A stretch of DNA of 38,927 bases from an uncultured Clostridia bacterium. Its GTDB lineage: Bacteria; Bacillota; Clostridia; TANB77; CAG-508. The notes beneath the pieces are model-generated. The model searched no databases and had not been told where the DNA came from. It was given only the letters and a program-made list of their open reading frames with translations. Where the stretch lies: assembly GCA_934167305.1 (NCBI GenBank), contig CAKPKQ010000011.1, forward strand, positions 1-38,927, in the 5' to 3' direction. Each line of letters starts with the position of its first letter. Within the stretch, counting starts at the first letter, position 1. Position numbers and translations under genes: made by a program. This document shows positions 6,917-13,646 of the stretch, piece by piece.

Positions 6917-7672
6917 TTATATATACCATCCGCCATTTATAGAAATTATTTGTCCTGTTGTATATTCATCTTCTATAAGCCACTTTACACATTTGGCAAT
7001 GTCTTTTGTTTTTCCTATTTTATTTAATGGAATTTCATTTTTTATTTGCTCTAGTTCCTCAAAATTTAAATTTTTGTTCATATCTGTGTCAATTATTCCA
7101 GGTGCAATTGCATTTACTCGTATATTTGATAATCCAACTTCTTTTGCTAATGCTTTTGTCATTCCATTTATTCCAGCTTTTGTTGTTGAATATGCCACTT
7201 CACATGATGCTCCTGTTTCTCCCCAAATTGATGAGATATTTATAATACATCCTGATTTCTCATTTATCATATATTTAAGTGCTTCTTGAGTACAATTAAA
7301 AACTGAGTTTAAATTAATATCTATTATATTTTTCCATTCTTGCTCTTTAATATCTGTAAATAACCCTTCAAAACATATTCCTGCATTATTTATTAATACA
7401 TCTATTTTTTTGTATTTATTTATTGCAAATTTTATTAATTCATTTGCTTCATTTCTTTTTGATACATCTGCATTAAATATATCTATTTTTATATTATTTT
7501 TCATTAATTCATTTTGAATAGTTACTGCCTGTTCTTTTGATTTATTGTAATTTAATATTACATTATAGCCTTCATTTGCTAGCATTTTTACTATTTCTGC
7601 TCCTATTCCTCTTGAGCCTCCAGTAACAATTACAACTTTATTTGTTATATTTTCTTCTTTGTTTTCTTCCAT
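6917..7672 (-). CDS. SDR-family NAD(P)-dependent oxidoreductase, FabG-like
   Basis: 251 residues, the usual length of a classical short-chain dehydrogenase/reductase. The cofactor motif TGGSRGIG is at 17-24, NNAG at 95-98, and the catalytic Ser (NISS, 145-148), Tyr161 and Lys165 (YSTTK) are all present, followed by the PG motif in NAIAPGIIDTDM. The GGSRG pattern and NYNKS after the second strand favour NADP(H) and similarity to 3-oxoacyl-ACP reductase FabG, but the gene is not beside other fatty-acid genes, so the substrate is open. Its start lies 35 nt inside the HNH gene, and AAAGGAG is about 12 nt upstream. Its transcription probably comes through the HNH and tRNA region. Confidence 0.85.
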   Translation of the reverse strand: MEENKEENITNKVVIVTGGSRGIGAEIVKMLANEGYNVILNYNKSKEQAVTIQNELMKNNIKIDIFNADVSKRNEANELIKFAINKYKKIDVLINNAGICFEGLFTDIKEQEWKNIIDINLNSVFNCTQEALKYMINEKSGCIINISSIWGETGASCEVAYSTTKAGINGMTKALAKEVGLSNIRVNAIAPGIIDTDMNKNLNFEELEQIKNEIPLNKIGKTKDIAKCVKWLIEDEYTTGQIISINGGWYI

Positions 7673-8027
7673 GATTAATATTCGCTCCTTTATACGTTTC
7701 AGTCAATGAATGACAATTTGGACATAATAAAATTAAATTTTCTTCACTATTATTTTGATAATTACCATCAATATGTTCTACTTCTAGTGGAATATTTTTA
7801 GTGTATGGATTAACTTTACCCCATCCGCACCTAGCACATTTATTATTATATTTTTCAAATAAGTATGTTTTTATGTACATTGAGATTTGATATTCGCCTC
7901 TCATTCCAGATACTTCATTATTTTTCCACCTTTTAATATATTTCTTATATTCATATTCTTTTTGACATTTATTACTACAAAACTTATTTTTACTACTTAT
8001 TTTTTGATTACAGTTCAAACAATTCAT
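7638..8027 (-). CDS. HNH endonuclease with zinc-ribbon N-terminus
   Basis: 129 residues. Two Cys pairs at the N-terminus (C3-x-x-C6 and FCSNKC at 16-21) form a probable zinc ribbon. A third pair (CARCGWG) precedes the HNH core PLEVEHIDGNYQNNSEENL, followed by LCPNCHSLTETYKG. The core His-Asn-His/Cys pattern and the closing CPNCH are intact, so nuclease activity is plausible. It resembles the small free-standing HNH nucleases of phages and mobile introns. It starts 130 nt downstream of a tRNA-Thr gene with a group I intron and is read in the same direction. AAAGGAG lies 15 nt ahead of the ATG, which is long; an upstream ATT could be used. It overlaps the SDR gene by 35 nt. Confidence 0.85.
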   Translation of the reverse strand: MNCLNCNQKISSKNKFCSNKCQKEYEYKKYIKRWKNNEVSGMRGEYQISMYIKTYLFEKYNNKCARCGWGKVNPYTKNIPLEVEHIDGNYQNNSEENLILLCPNCHSLTETYKGANINHGRKQRRKYNK

Positions 8028-8062
8028 AATAAAATTTATTTTCTCCTTTAGTAAATACTTGT

Positions 8063-8149
8063 AGTTCTTTGCGTATTATATAGAAAAATTGAAAATTTTC
8101 CTATATAATACACAAAGAACTAGGCAAGTTATACAACAAACCTAGTTCT
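8063..8149. repeat. Long palindrome and overlapping second hairpin after the tRNA cluster
   Basis: Positions 8063-8121 form a 59-nt near-perfect palindrome (outer arms AGTTCTTTG/CAAAGAACT, inner arms GTATTATATAG/CTATATAATAC and AAAATT/AATTTT, two mismatched pairs). A second stem, AGAACTAGG at 8116-8124 with CCTAGTTCT at 8141-8149, overlaps its end, so the two folds exclude each other. It stands between tRNA-Thr and the HNH gene on the minus strand. It may end or process the tRNA transcript. Its core resembles the hairpin at 270-304. Confidence 0.7.
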
Positions 8150-8156
8150 AAGTAAT

Positions 8157-8468
8157 TGGAGCCACTTATCTGATTCGAACAGATGACCTACTGATTCATA
8201 CTACTATAATTTTCATTACCACATAGAAATGTGTTTGTAGTCTGGACTTTCTCTTTGCCTTAACTTAAAGTCTTAGGCACACCGTATAAAGTCTCTACAC
8301 TCGAAAACATTATCTGTTTTCTAGCTCGGGATTAGCATTTTAAAGCCTTCCCCGAATTAGCGGTGTCCACTTTACATGTTTCCACGTAAAGGTGCAAGAT
8401 AGTTCAAAATAAACTTAATGTTTATCTATCCCACAAGTCAGTTGCTCTACCAGCTGAGCTAAAGTGGC
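8157..8468 (-). tRNA. tRNA-Thr (anticodon UGU), interrupted by a group I intron
   Basis: The 5' exon is 8433-8468 and the 3' exon 8157-8196, both on the minus strand. Spliced, they give a 76-nt tRNA: acceptor GCCACTT/AAGTGGC, D arm GCTC/GAGC, anticodon stem ACTGA/TCAGT, loop CTTGTAA (anticodon TGT), T arm ATCTG/CAGAT and an encoded CCA. The intron sits directly after the third anticodon base (36/37). Unspliced, the anticodon arm cannot close. It is last in a Lys-Glu-Thr cluster with a promoter at 8716-8744. Confidence 0.95.
8197..8432 (-). ncRNA. Group I intron (IC3-like) in tRNA-Thr(UGU)
   Basis: A 236-nt self-splicing intron candidate. The last exon base is U and the last intron base is G, as group I chemistry needs. 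A guide GCA at 8393-8395 can pair with the exon UGU, with U-G at the splice site. Core elements read in order: P2-like stem around GTGGAAACAT, AAGTGGA, P element AATTCGGGGAAGG, Q element AATCCCGAGCTAG, R/P7 element TGTAGAGACT, S element GAAAGTCCAGACT, and a small P9 hairpin CACAT/ATGTG near the 3' end. These match what I recall of cyanobacterial tRNA-Leu and Azoarcus tRNA-Ile introns, subgroup IC3. The P1 loop holds an extra hairpin (GATAG/CTATC). No protein is encoded inside it. Confidence 0.93.
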
Positions 8469-8472
8469 ATAT

Positions 8473-8547
8473 TGGTGACCCCGACGGGAATCGAACCCAT
8501 GTCTCCGCCGTGAAAGGGCGATGTCTTAACCGCTTGACCACGGGGCC
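8473..8547 (-). tRNA. tRNA-Glu (anticodon UUC)
   Basis: 75 nt. Acceptor GGCCCCG/CGGGGTC, anticodon loop CTTTCAC (TTC) on stem TCGCC/GGCGG, T arm ATGGG/CCCGT, encoded CCA. It lies 4 nt upstream of tRNA-Thr in the same transcript. Confidence 0.96.
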
Positions 8548-8561
8548 ATAAAAGAAACTTG

Positions 8562-8588
8562 CTAGGATTTAATCAAATTAAATCCTAG
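8562..8588. repeat. Intergenic hairpin between tRNA-Lys and tRNA-Glu
   Basis: A perfect 12-bp inverted repeat CTAGGATTTAAT/ATTAAATCCTAG with a 3-nt loop and no strong T run. It could be a processing signal or partial terminator within the tRNA transcript. Confidence 0.6.
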
Positions 8589-8591
8589 TTT

Positions 8592-8667
8592 TGGTGAGCC
8601 ATCGCGGACTCGAACCGCGGACAACTTGATTAAAAGTCAAGTGCTCTACCACCTGAGCTAATGACCC
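8592..8667 (-). tRNA. tRNA-Lys (anticodon UUU)
   Basis: 76 nt. Acceptor GGGTCAT/ATGGCTC (two G-U pairs), D arm GCTC/GAGC, anticodon loop CTTTTAA (TTT), T arm GTCCGCGG TTCGAGT CCGCG, encoded CCA. First gene of the Lys-Glu-Thr cluster. Confidence 0.95.
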
Positions 8668-8715
8668 AAGTTCCAAGCTCGTTACTAACGATTGTTTTAC
8701 GTTAGCACAAGCCTT

Positions 8716-8744
8716 ATTTTAAACTATTTTTTTTTATTTGTCAA
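8716..8744 (-). promoter_or_regulatory. Promoter of the tRNA-Lys/Glu/Thr cluster
   Basis: TTGACA and TAAAAT with 17 nt spacing on the minus strand. Read-through would also reach the HNH and SDR genes. Confidence 0.8.
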
Positions 8745-8791
8745 TAGATTTTTCATTTTTTGTGAAAAAAATGTAATTATTTTTTGAAATT

Positions 8792-8977
8792 TTATGAATT
8801 TAGCTTTTTAATTAGCTCTTCAACATCTATTCCATGCACTTCACAAGCCTCTTCTAGAGTTTCTGCTTGAGATGCTGGGCAACCTAAACAGTGCATTCCT
8901 GCTTCTAATAAAATTTCTGCTTTTTCAGGTGCTTTTTCTAAAAGTTCCCCTATTGTCATATTTTTATTTATTTCCAT
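8792..8977 (-). CDS. DUF1858-domain small redox-disulfide protein
   Basis: 61 residues covering one complete DUF1858 domain: MTIGELLEKAPEKAEILLEAGMHCLGCP, with a CxxC pair (CLGC, about 29-32) followed by PASQAETLEEACEVHGID. The family is described as hybrid-cluster-protein-associated redox disulfide domains; the CxxC suggests metal or disulfide chemistry in the cytoplasm. AAAGGA precedes the ATG. It is a single gene with no linked redox enzyme here. Confidence 0.9.
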   Translation of the reverse strand: MEINKNMTIGELLEKAPEKAEILLEAGMHCLGCPASQAETLEEACEVHGIDVEELIKKLNS

Positions 8978-9092
8978 TTATTTTCATTCCTTTCTTACGG
9001 TATAAATGTTTATCAAAATTACAATTATTTTGTCATTTTTTTACCTTTAATATAAAATCTATTAAATTTTATCATATATTTTCAAAAAAGTA

Positions 9093-9121
9093 TAGACAAA
9101 TTTTAAAATATATTATATGAT
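9093..9121 (+). promoter_or_regulatory. Promoter of the VirD4-VirB2-VirB6-VirB3 arm
   Basis: TAGACA and TATGAT with 17 nt spacing, about 30 nt ahead of the small first gene. Confidence 0.6.
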
Positions 9122-9150
9122 TGTAAAAAATTGGAAGGTGGTGTTAGTTT

Positions 9151-9303
9151 ATAAATTTAATAGACTATTTTTTCATTATTCTTATTATCAATTCTTTTAT
9201 ATTTTTTTATTCAATATATAATTTTTTTAATATTAAAATTTTTTATAATCTACAAGGTTCCAAATTAAAATTAAAAAATTCTATTAATTTAAATTCAAAA
9301 TAA
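9151..9303 (+). CDS. 50-residue single-pass membrane protein, probable ATA start
   Basis: An open frame of 50 codons whose TAA touches the ribosome binding site of the VirD4 gene. There is no in-frame ATG, GTG or TTG, but an AAGGTGGTG site lies 7 nt ahead of an ATA codon, and a TAG six nt before that codon limits the frame. The peptide begins with NLIDYFF, has one long hydrophobic segment (about 6-24) and a basic, Asn/Lys-rich tail (GSKLKLKNSINLNSK). The position as first gene of the arm suggests a small subunit of the secretion complex. The non-standard start makes this a proposal, supported by the same spacing at two neighbouring genes. Confidence 0.5.
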   Translation: MNLIDYFFIILIINSFIFFYSIYNFFNIKIFYNLQGSKLKLKNSINLNSK

Positions 9304-9317
9304 GGAGGTGTATATTA

Positions 9318-11021
9318 ATTAAACGTTTTTTATTCATTTTATTTTTTGTGCTTATTTTTTGTTTTATTGGTTATAAAATATTTTCTCCTATTTATTTTCA
9401 AAATAGTATAATTATAAATTATGGTTTACATCCTTTTGACATTTGTGTGGAACAACCAATTTTATGGAAATATTTAAAAATATTATTTTTAATTACATAT
9501 ATTTATTCATCTATATTTTTCTCAAATTTATTTTTCAATTTATTTAATTTTAAAAATGCCAAAAAAATAAATATTAAAAAAAATAATTATTCTTTAATTA
9601 AATCAAATAAAAAAAATGAATTAAATTTATTAATTGGCAAAAATGTAAATACAAAAGAATTAATTTATTTACCTGAAAAAAGTTTATATCAAAATATTTT
9701 AATTACTGGAACAATTGGTACAGGTAAAACAAGTAGTGCAATGTATCCTTTTACAAAACAATTAATAAAATATGAACATTATAATAAAGACAAAAAATTA
9801 GGTATGTTAATTTTAGATGTCAAAGGAAATTATTATAAGAAGGTTTTAGAATTTGCTAATGAATTTAATAGACAAAATGATATTATTGTTATTGAGTTAA
9901 ATGGCAAATATAAATATAATCCTCTACATAAGCCTAATTTAAAGGCTTCTATTCTTGCAAATAGATTAAAAACTATTTTATTACTTTTTTCAAAAAATAA
10001 TTCTGAAAGTTATTGGATTGATAAAGCAAGTCAAATTTTAGAAGAAGCTATTAAACTATGCAGATTATATAATAATAATTATGTTACATTTAATGAAATA
10101 CATAAATTAATTACAGAACCTAATTATTATTTACAAAAAATAAATTTATTACGTAATAATTTTATTAAAAATAAATTTTCTAAATCACAAATTTATGATT
10201 TATTTTCTAGTTTGAATTTTTTCGAAAAAGAATTTTTAAATTTAGATCATCGAACTCTTTCTATTCTTAAATCTGAAATCACACGTATTACTAATTGTTT
10301 TATTTCTGATTATGAGGTCTTAAACACTTTTTCCCCAGCAAAAAATGAATTAAATTTTTTAGGATTTGATGAAGTATTAAATAAAGGAAAAATAGTTGTA
10401 TTAAATATGAATATAAATGAATATTCAAGTTTGTCTAAAATAATTTCTGCATATTTAAAATTAGATTTTCAAACTGATGTAATGACACGACTTGCTAATA
10501 GCAATGATAATAATTTTAGGAGTGTTTGTTTTATTTCTGATGAATATTCAGAATATTGTACTGAAACTGATTGTAACTTTTTTTCTCAAAGTAGAGAAGC
10601 AAAATGTATAAATATTGTAGCAACTCAAAGTTATACATCTTTGTTAAATACATTACACGATCAATCTGCAGTAAATGTTATTATTCAAAATTTAATAAAT
10701 AAATTATGGTTTCGTAGTGATGATATTTTTACAATTGAAAATGCTCAAAAACAAATTGGAAAGGAAGATAAAGAAAAAATATCAAAAGGTATTTCTGAAA
10801 ATGCAAAAGAAACTGTTTTTAGTTATTTTACTAATTCTTTAAATTCAAAAAATTCTAGTATATCTGAATCTATTACTACAACAATTCAAAATGATTTTGT
10901 TTATGATACTAATTTTTTTACAAGGCATTTAACAAATTTTCATTGTCTCGGATTTTTATCAACTGGAACAGAAATTATTTCGCCATCTGAAATAAAATTA
11001 TTTCCATATTTTTTAATTTAA
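9318..11021 (+). CDS. VirD4/TraG-like type IV secretion coupling ATPase
   Basis: 567 residues if started at the ATT at 9318. GGAGGTG ends 7 nt before that codon, while the first standard start codon in frame (GTG 9348) is 37 nt from the site and would cut into the first membrane helix. There are two N-terminal membrane segments (about 3-22 and 53-78), then a large cytoplasmic ATPase domain with Walker A GTIGTGKT (about 131-138), MLILDVKGNYYKK, and Walker B VCFISDEYSEY. VirD4-type proteins bring substrates to the secretion channel. It is the first large gene of a plus-strand arm followed by VirB2-, VirB6- and VirB3-like genes. No relaxase is nearby, so the substrate (DNA or protein) is unknown. 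Confidence 0.88.
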   Translation: MKRFLFILFFVLIFCFIGYKIFSPIYFQNSIIINYGLHPFDICVEQPILWKYLKILFLITYIYSSIFFSNLFFNLFNFKNAKKINIKKNNYSLIKSNKKNELNLLIGKNVNTKELIYLPEKSLYQNILITGTIGTGKTSSAMYPFTKQLIKYEHYNKDKKLGMLILDVKGNYYKKVLEFANEFNRQNDIIVIELNGKYKYNPLHKPNLKASILANRLKTILLLFSKNNSESYWIDKASQILEEAIKLCRLYNNNYVTFNEIHKLITEPNYYLQKINLLRNNFIKNKFSKSQIYDLFSSLNFFEKEFLNLDHRTLSILKSEITRITNCFISDYEVLNTFSPAKNELNFLGFDEVLNKGKIVVLNMNINEYSSLSKIISAYLKLDFQTDVMTRLANSNDNNFRSVCFISDEYSEYCTETDCNFFSQSREAKCINIVATQSYTSLLNTLHDQSAVNVIIQNLINKLWFRSDDIFTIENAQKQIGKEDKEKISKGISENAKETVFSYFTNSLNSKNSSISESITTTIQNDFVYDTNFFTRHLTNFHCLGFLSTGTEIISPSEIKLFPYFLI

Positions 11022-11039
11022 TTATTTAGGAGGTTTTTT

Positions 11040-11384
11040 ATGTTTAAATTTATTTCTCAAAAAAAATTTTTATTTATTTTATTTTTTATTATTTTTTTAT
11101 TTCTTTTTTCTAATAATGTAAATGCAACTATATTTAATGGTAACCCAGAACTTGTAGACAAATTAAATTCTGCTTTTGAAAAAATTGAAAATTGGATGTT
11201 AAAGCTCTCAACTCCTGCTGCAGCTGTAGCTGTGGCTGTTGGTATATTTATGAAGAAATTCAGTTTTGGTGATGAAGAAAGAATTAGAACATCCAAAAAA
11301 TTAATTCGTGGCAGTTTATTTTCTTATGCATTTATTCTTGTTTTAGATTTAATTTTATCTGCAATTAATTCATTATTAACATAG
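11040..11384 (+). CDS. VirB2/TrbC-like pilin or small channel protein
   Basis: 114 residues. It has a signal-like hydrophobic N-terminus (about 9-29) with a possible cleavage after NVNA, then an amphipathic stretch, a small-residue helix (STPAAAVAVAVGIF, about 57-70), a charged loop (KKFSFGDEERIRTSKK) and a last hydrophobic helix (about 95-112). This layout matches VirB2/TrbC family pilins, which are small proteins with two hydrophobic helices joined by a basic loop. AGGAGG is 6 nt ahead of the ATG, and the gene lies 18 nt after the VirD4 gene. Confidence 0.7.
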   Translation: MFKFISQKKFLFILFFIIFLFLFSNNVNATIFNGNPELVDKLNSAFEKIENWMLKLSTPAAAVAVAVGIFMKKFSFGDEERIRTSKKLIRGSLFSYAFILVLDLILSAINSLLT

Positions 11385-11396
11385 GAGGTATTTATT

Positions 11397-12278
11397 TTGG
11401 ATGAAACAACAAATTTAGCTACCTCTATTATTCAAACAATTAATTCTATTTTTGAAGCTTTATTTTCTTCTATTGATTCTACAATTTATAATATTTTAGA
11501 TGACTTAATTTTTATAGACACAAATATTTTAAAAAATTCAATTTTTCAAAAAATATTTGGCTCAAATAGTTATAATGGTTTATTAGTAATTGCTAATTCT
11601 TTATTAGTTGGTTTTTCTATTTATTATGCAATTAGATTAATTTATTCATATTATATGAATTTACAAGTTGAAAGACCATATCAATTTATTTTTAAATTAT
11701 TAATATTTGCAATTGTTATGAATTGTTCATATTTTATTTGTACTCAATTTATTCAAATAAATAGTTTTATTTCAGATGCGATTAGAAGCCTTGGAAAAAG
11801 TATTTTCGGCCATAATATTTCTTTTTATGAATTAATAAATAATTTAAATGATTTATTAATAAATAATGATGAATTTAATATTTTTTCTTTTGATGGATTA
11901 ATTAAAAGTTTTATTTCTATTAATTTATTTAATTTAATTTTTTCATATGCTCTTAGGTTTGTTATGATTAAAGTATTTATTTTAATTACTCCTTTTGCAA
12001 TTTTATCTTTAATTAATGAATCAACTTCCTGGTTTTTTAAAACTTGGTTTAGAACTATTTTATCATTATTATTACTGCAATCTTTTATATCAATAATTTT
12101 ATTAATTATTTTTTCATTTAATTATTCTGTAAATAATACTATTTCAAAATTAATGTATATTGGTGGAATTTATGCTTTAGTTCGAGCTAATTCATATATG
12201 CAAAATTTAATTGGTGGTATTTCAACAGATGTTTCAAATAATTTTAATTTTAGCAATAAATTATTTAAAAAAATGTAG
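11397..12278 (+). CDS. VirB6/TrbL-like polytopic membrane protein
   Basis: 293 residues from a TTG start, with AGGAGG 8 nt upstream. About six hydrophobic segments are visible (roughly 60-85, 98-118, 170-190, 192-210, 222-242 and 250-265), with a Trp/Phe motif SWFFKTWFRT near the middle of the later part. Members of the VirB6/TrbL group form the inner-membrane part of the type IV channel. The call rests on topology plus position between the pilin-like and VirB3-like genes; direct sequence motifs are weak in this family. Confidence 0.7.
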   Translation: MDETTNLATSIIQTINSIFEALFSSIDSTIYNILDDLIFIDTNILKNSIFQKIFGSNSYNGLLVIANSLLVGFSIYYAIRLIYSYYMNLQVERPYQFIFKLLIFAIVMNCSYFICTQFIQINSFISDAIRSLGKSIFGHNISFYELINNLNDLLINNDEFNIFSFDGLIKSFISINLFNLIFSYALRFVMIKVFILITPFAILSLINESTSWFFKTWFRTILSLLLLQSFISIILLIIFSFNYSVNNTISKLMYIGGIYALVRANSYMQNLIGGISTDVSNNFNFSNKLFKKM

Positions 12279-12291
12279 AAAGGATTTATTT

Positions 12292-12576
12292 ATGAAATTT
12301 ATTTTTCCGCAAAATTATAATTTTAAAAATAAATTATTTGGAATAATTGATTATTCAGATTTATTTTTTAATATTATTTGGAATTTATTTATTTTTTTAT
12401 TAATTAATTTAATATTTAAAAATAATACAATTAAAATATTTATTTTTATAATTTTTTCTCTTCCAGTTTTATTATTTAGTATTTTTAGTTTTAATCATGA
12501 AAGTATTTTTAATATTTTTATATATTTATTTAAATATATAAAAAGACCAAAATTATATTTATATTCTAAAAAATAA
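12292..12576 (+). CDS. VirB3/PrgI-like inner-membrane protein
   Basis: 94 residues from the ATG at 12292, chosen because AAAGGA stands 7 nt ahead; an upstream frame overlapping the previous gene has no support. The N-terminus FIFPQNYNFKNKLFGIIDYSD is typical of the PrgI/VirB3 group, followed by two membrane segments (about 24-45 and 48-66) and a short basic tail (KRPKLYLYSKK). In Gram-positive systems these small proteins partner VirB4. It starts 13 nt after the VirB6-like gene. Confidence 0.75.
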   Translation: MKFIFPQNYNFKNKLFGIIDYSDLFFNIIWNLFIFLLINLIFKNNTIKIFIFIIFSLPVLLFSIFSFNHESIFNIFIYLFKYIKRPKLYLYSKK

Positions 12577-12602
12577 ATTTATTTCTTTTCTGTATAAGTT
12601 TA

Positions 12603-12631
12603 TTGTAAATTATATTAAAAAATGATATAAT
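12603..12631 (+). promoter_or_regulatory. Promoter of the dnaD-dnaI pair
   Basis: TTGTAA and TATAAT with 17 nt spacing, so the replication genes can be transcribed apart from the secretion arm. Confidence 0.7.
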
Positions 12632-12662
12632 TTGACAAAACATTATATAGGGGGAATTACTG

Positions 12663-13628
12663 ATGAAGTTAGAGCAAAATGACTTATCGCCTTTGTTTTC
12701 TGGTACCAATATTCCTGATATATTTTTTACAGGGTATTTACCAGAAGCAAATGGTGATTTTATTAAGGTATATTTATATATTTTATTTTTATCAAAATAC
12801 GATAAAGATATTAAAATAAATGATTTATGTAAAAAGCTTGGTCTTTCTTTAAAAGTAATTCAAGACGCAATGAAATACTGGGAAGATCAAGGGGTTATTG
12901 TTAAAAAGAATACAGGGTATTCTTTTAATAATTTACAAGAAATTGAATTAAATAATTTATACAAACCTCGTGTTTCTTTATCTGCTGAGCAAGTCCAAAA
13001 ATCTGCAGAAAGCCAAAAACGTGCTAAAACTATGGAATCTATAAATAATCAATATTTTTCTGGTTTGATGCCAACCACTTGGTACCCTGATATTGAAATG
13101 TGGTTTAAAAAATACGGTTTTGATGACGAAGTTATGATGGCTTTATTTAATTATTGTTTTAATAAGTCTGCTCTTCATAAAAATTATATTCAAACTGTTG
13201 CTGATGCATGGGCTAAAAATTCTATTAAAACATATAGTGATTTAGACTTATATTATGAAAAACAAGAAGCTGTTAATAAAATTGCAAATATGGTAATAAA
13301 AAAATTAACTCTTGGTAGACAATTATCTCAATATGAATATGCTTATGTTGAAAAATGGGTTATTGATTTTAAATATACTTTTGATATTATTGAAATTGCA
13401 TTAAAAAGGACTACTTCTAAAGTAAACCCAAGTTTTGATTATATAGACAAATTATTAACTGATTGGCATGATAGAGGCTTTACTACTCCAGAGCAAATTC
13501 AGAAGTTTTTATCTGATATGAAGCAAAAAAATAAAGAAATAAAAAATCTTGAAAAAGCAACTGGATATCAAAATTATAACCAAAGAAATTATGATAATTT
13601 AAACAGTTTATATGCTAATCAAAACTAA
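12663..13628 (+). CDS. DnaD-domain primosome protein
   Basis: 321 residues. The N-terminal 100 residues look like a winged helix (INDLCKKLGLSLKVIQDAMKYWEDQGVI). Two DnaD-type (DDBH2) domains follow at about 130-195 and 205-285; each ends with the hallmark aromatic pattern, as in NYIQTVADAWAKNSIKTYSDL and SFDYIDKLLTDWHDRGFTTPE. In Bacillota, DnaD/DnaB proteins remodel origin DNA and help load the replicative helicase. GGGGGAA precedes the ATG. The next gene is the DnaI-like helicase loader, so the two form a functional pair close to oriC. Confidence 0.9.
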   Translation: MKLEQNDLSPLFSGTNIPDIFFTGYLPEANGDFIKVYLYILFLSKYDKDIKINDLCKKLGLSLKVIQDAMKYWEDQGVIVKKNTGYSFNNLQEIELNNLYKPRVSLSAEQVQKSAESQKRAKTMESINNQYFSGLMPTTWYPDIEMWFKKYGFDDEVMMALFNYCFNKSALHKNYIQTVADAWAKNSIKTYSDLDLYYEKQEAVNKIANMVIKKLTLGRQLSQYEYAYVEKWVIDFKYTFDIIEIALKRTTSKVNPSFDYIDKLLTDWHDRGFTTPEQIQKFLSDMKQKNKEIKNLEKATGYQNYNQRNYDNLNSLYANQN

Positions 13629-13646
13629 TAATTATAGGAGGTTATT

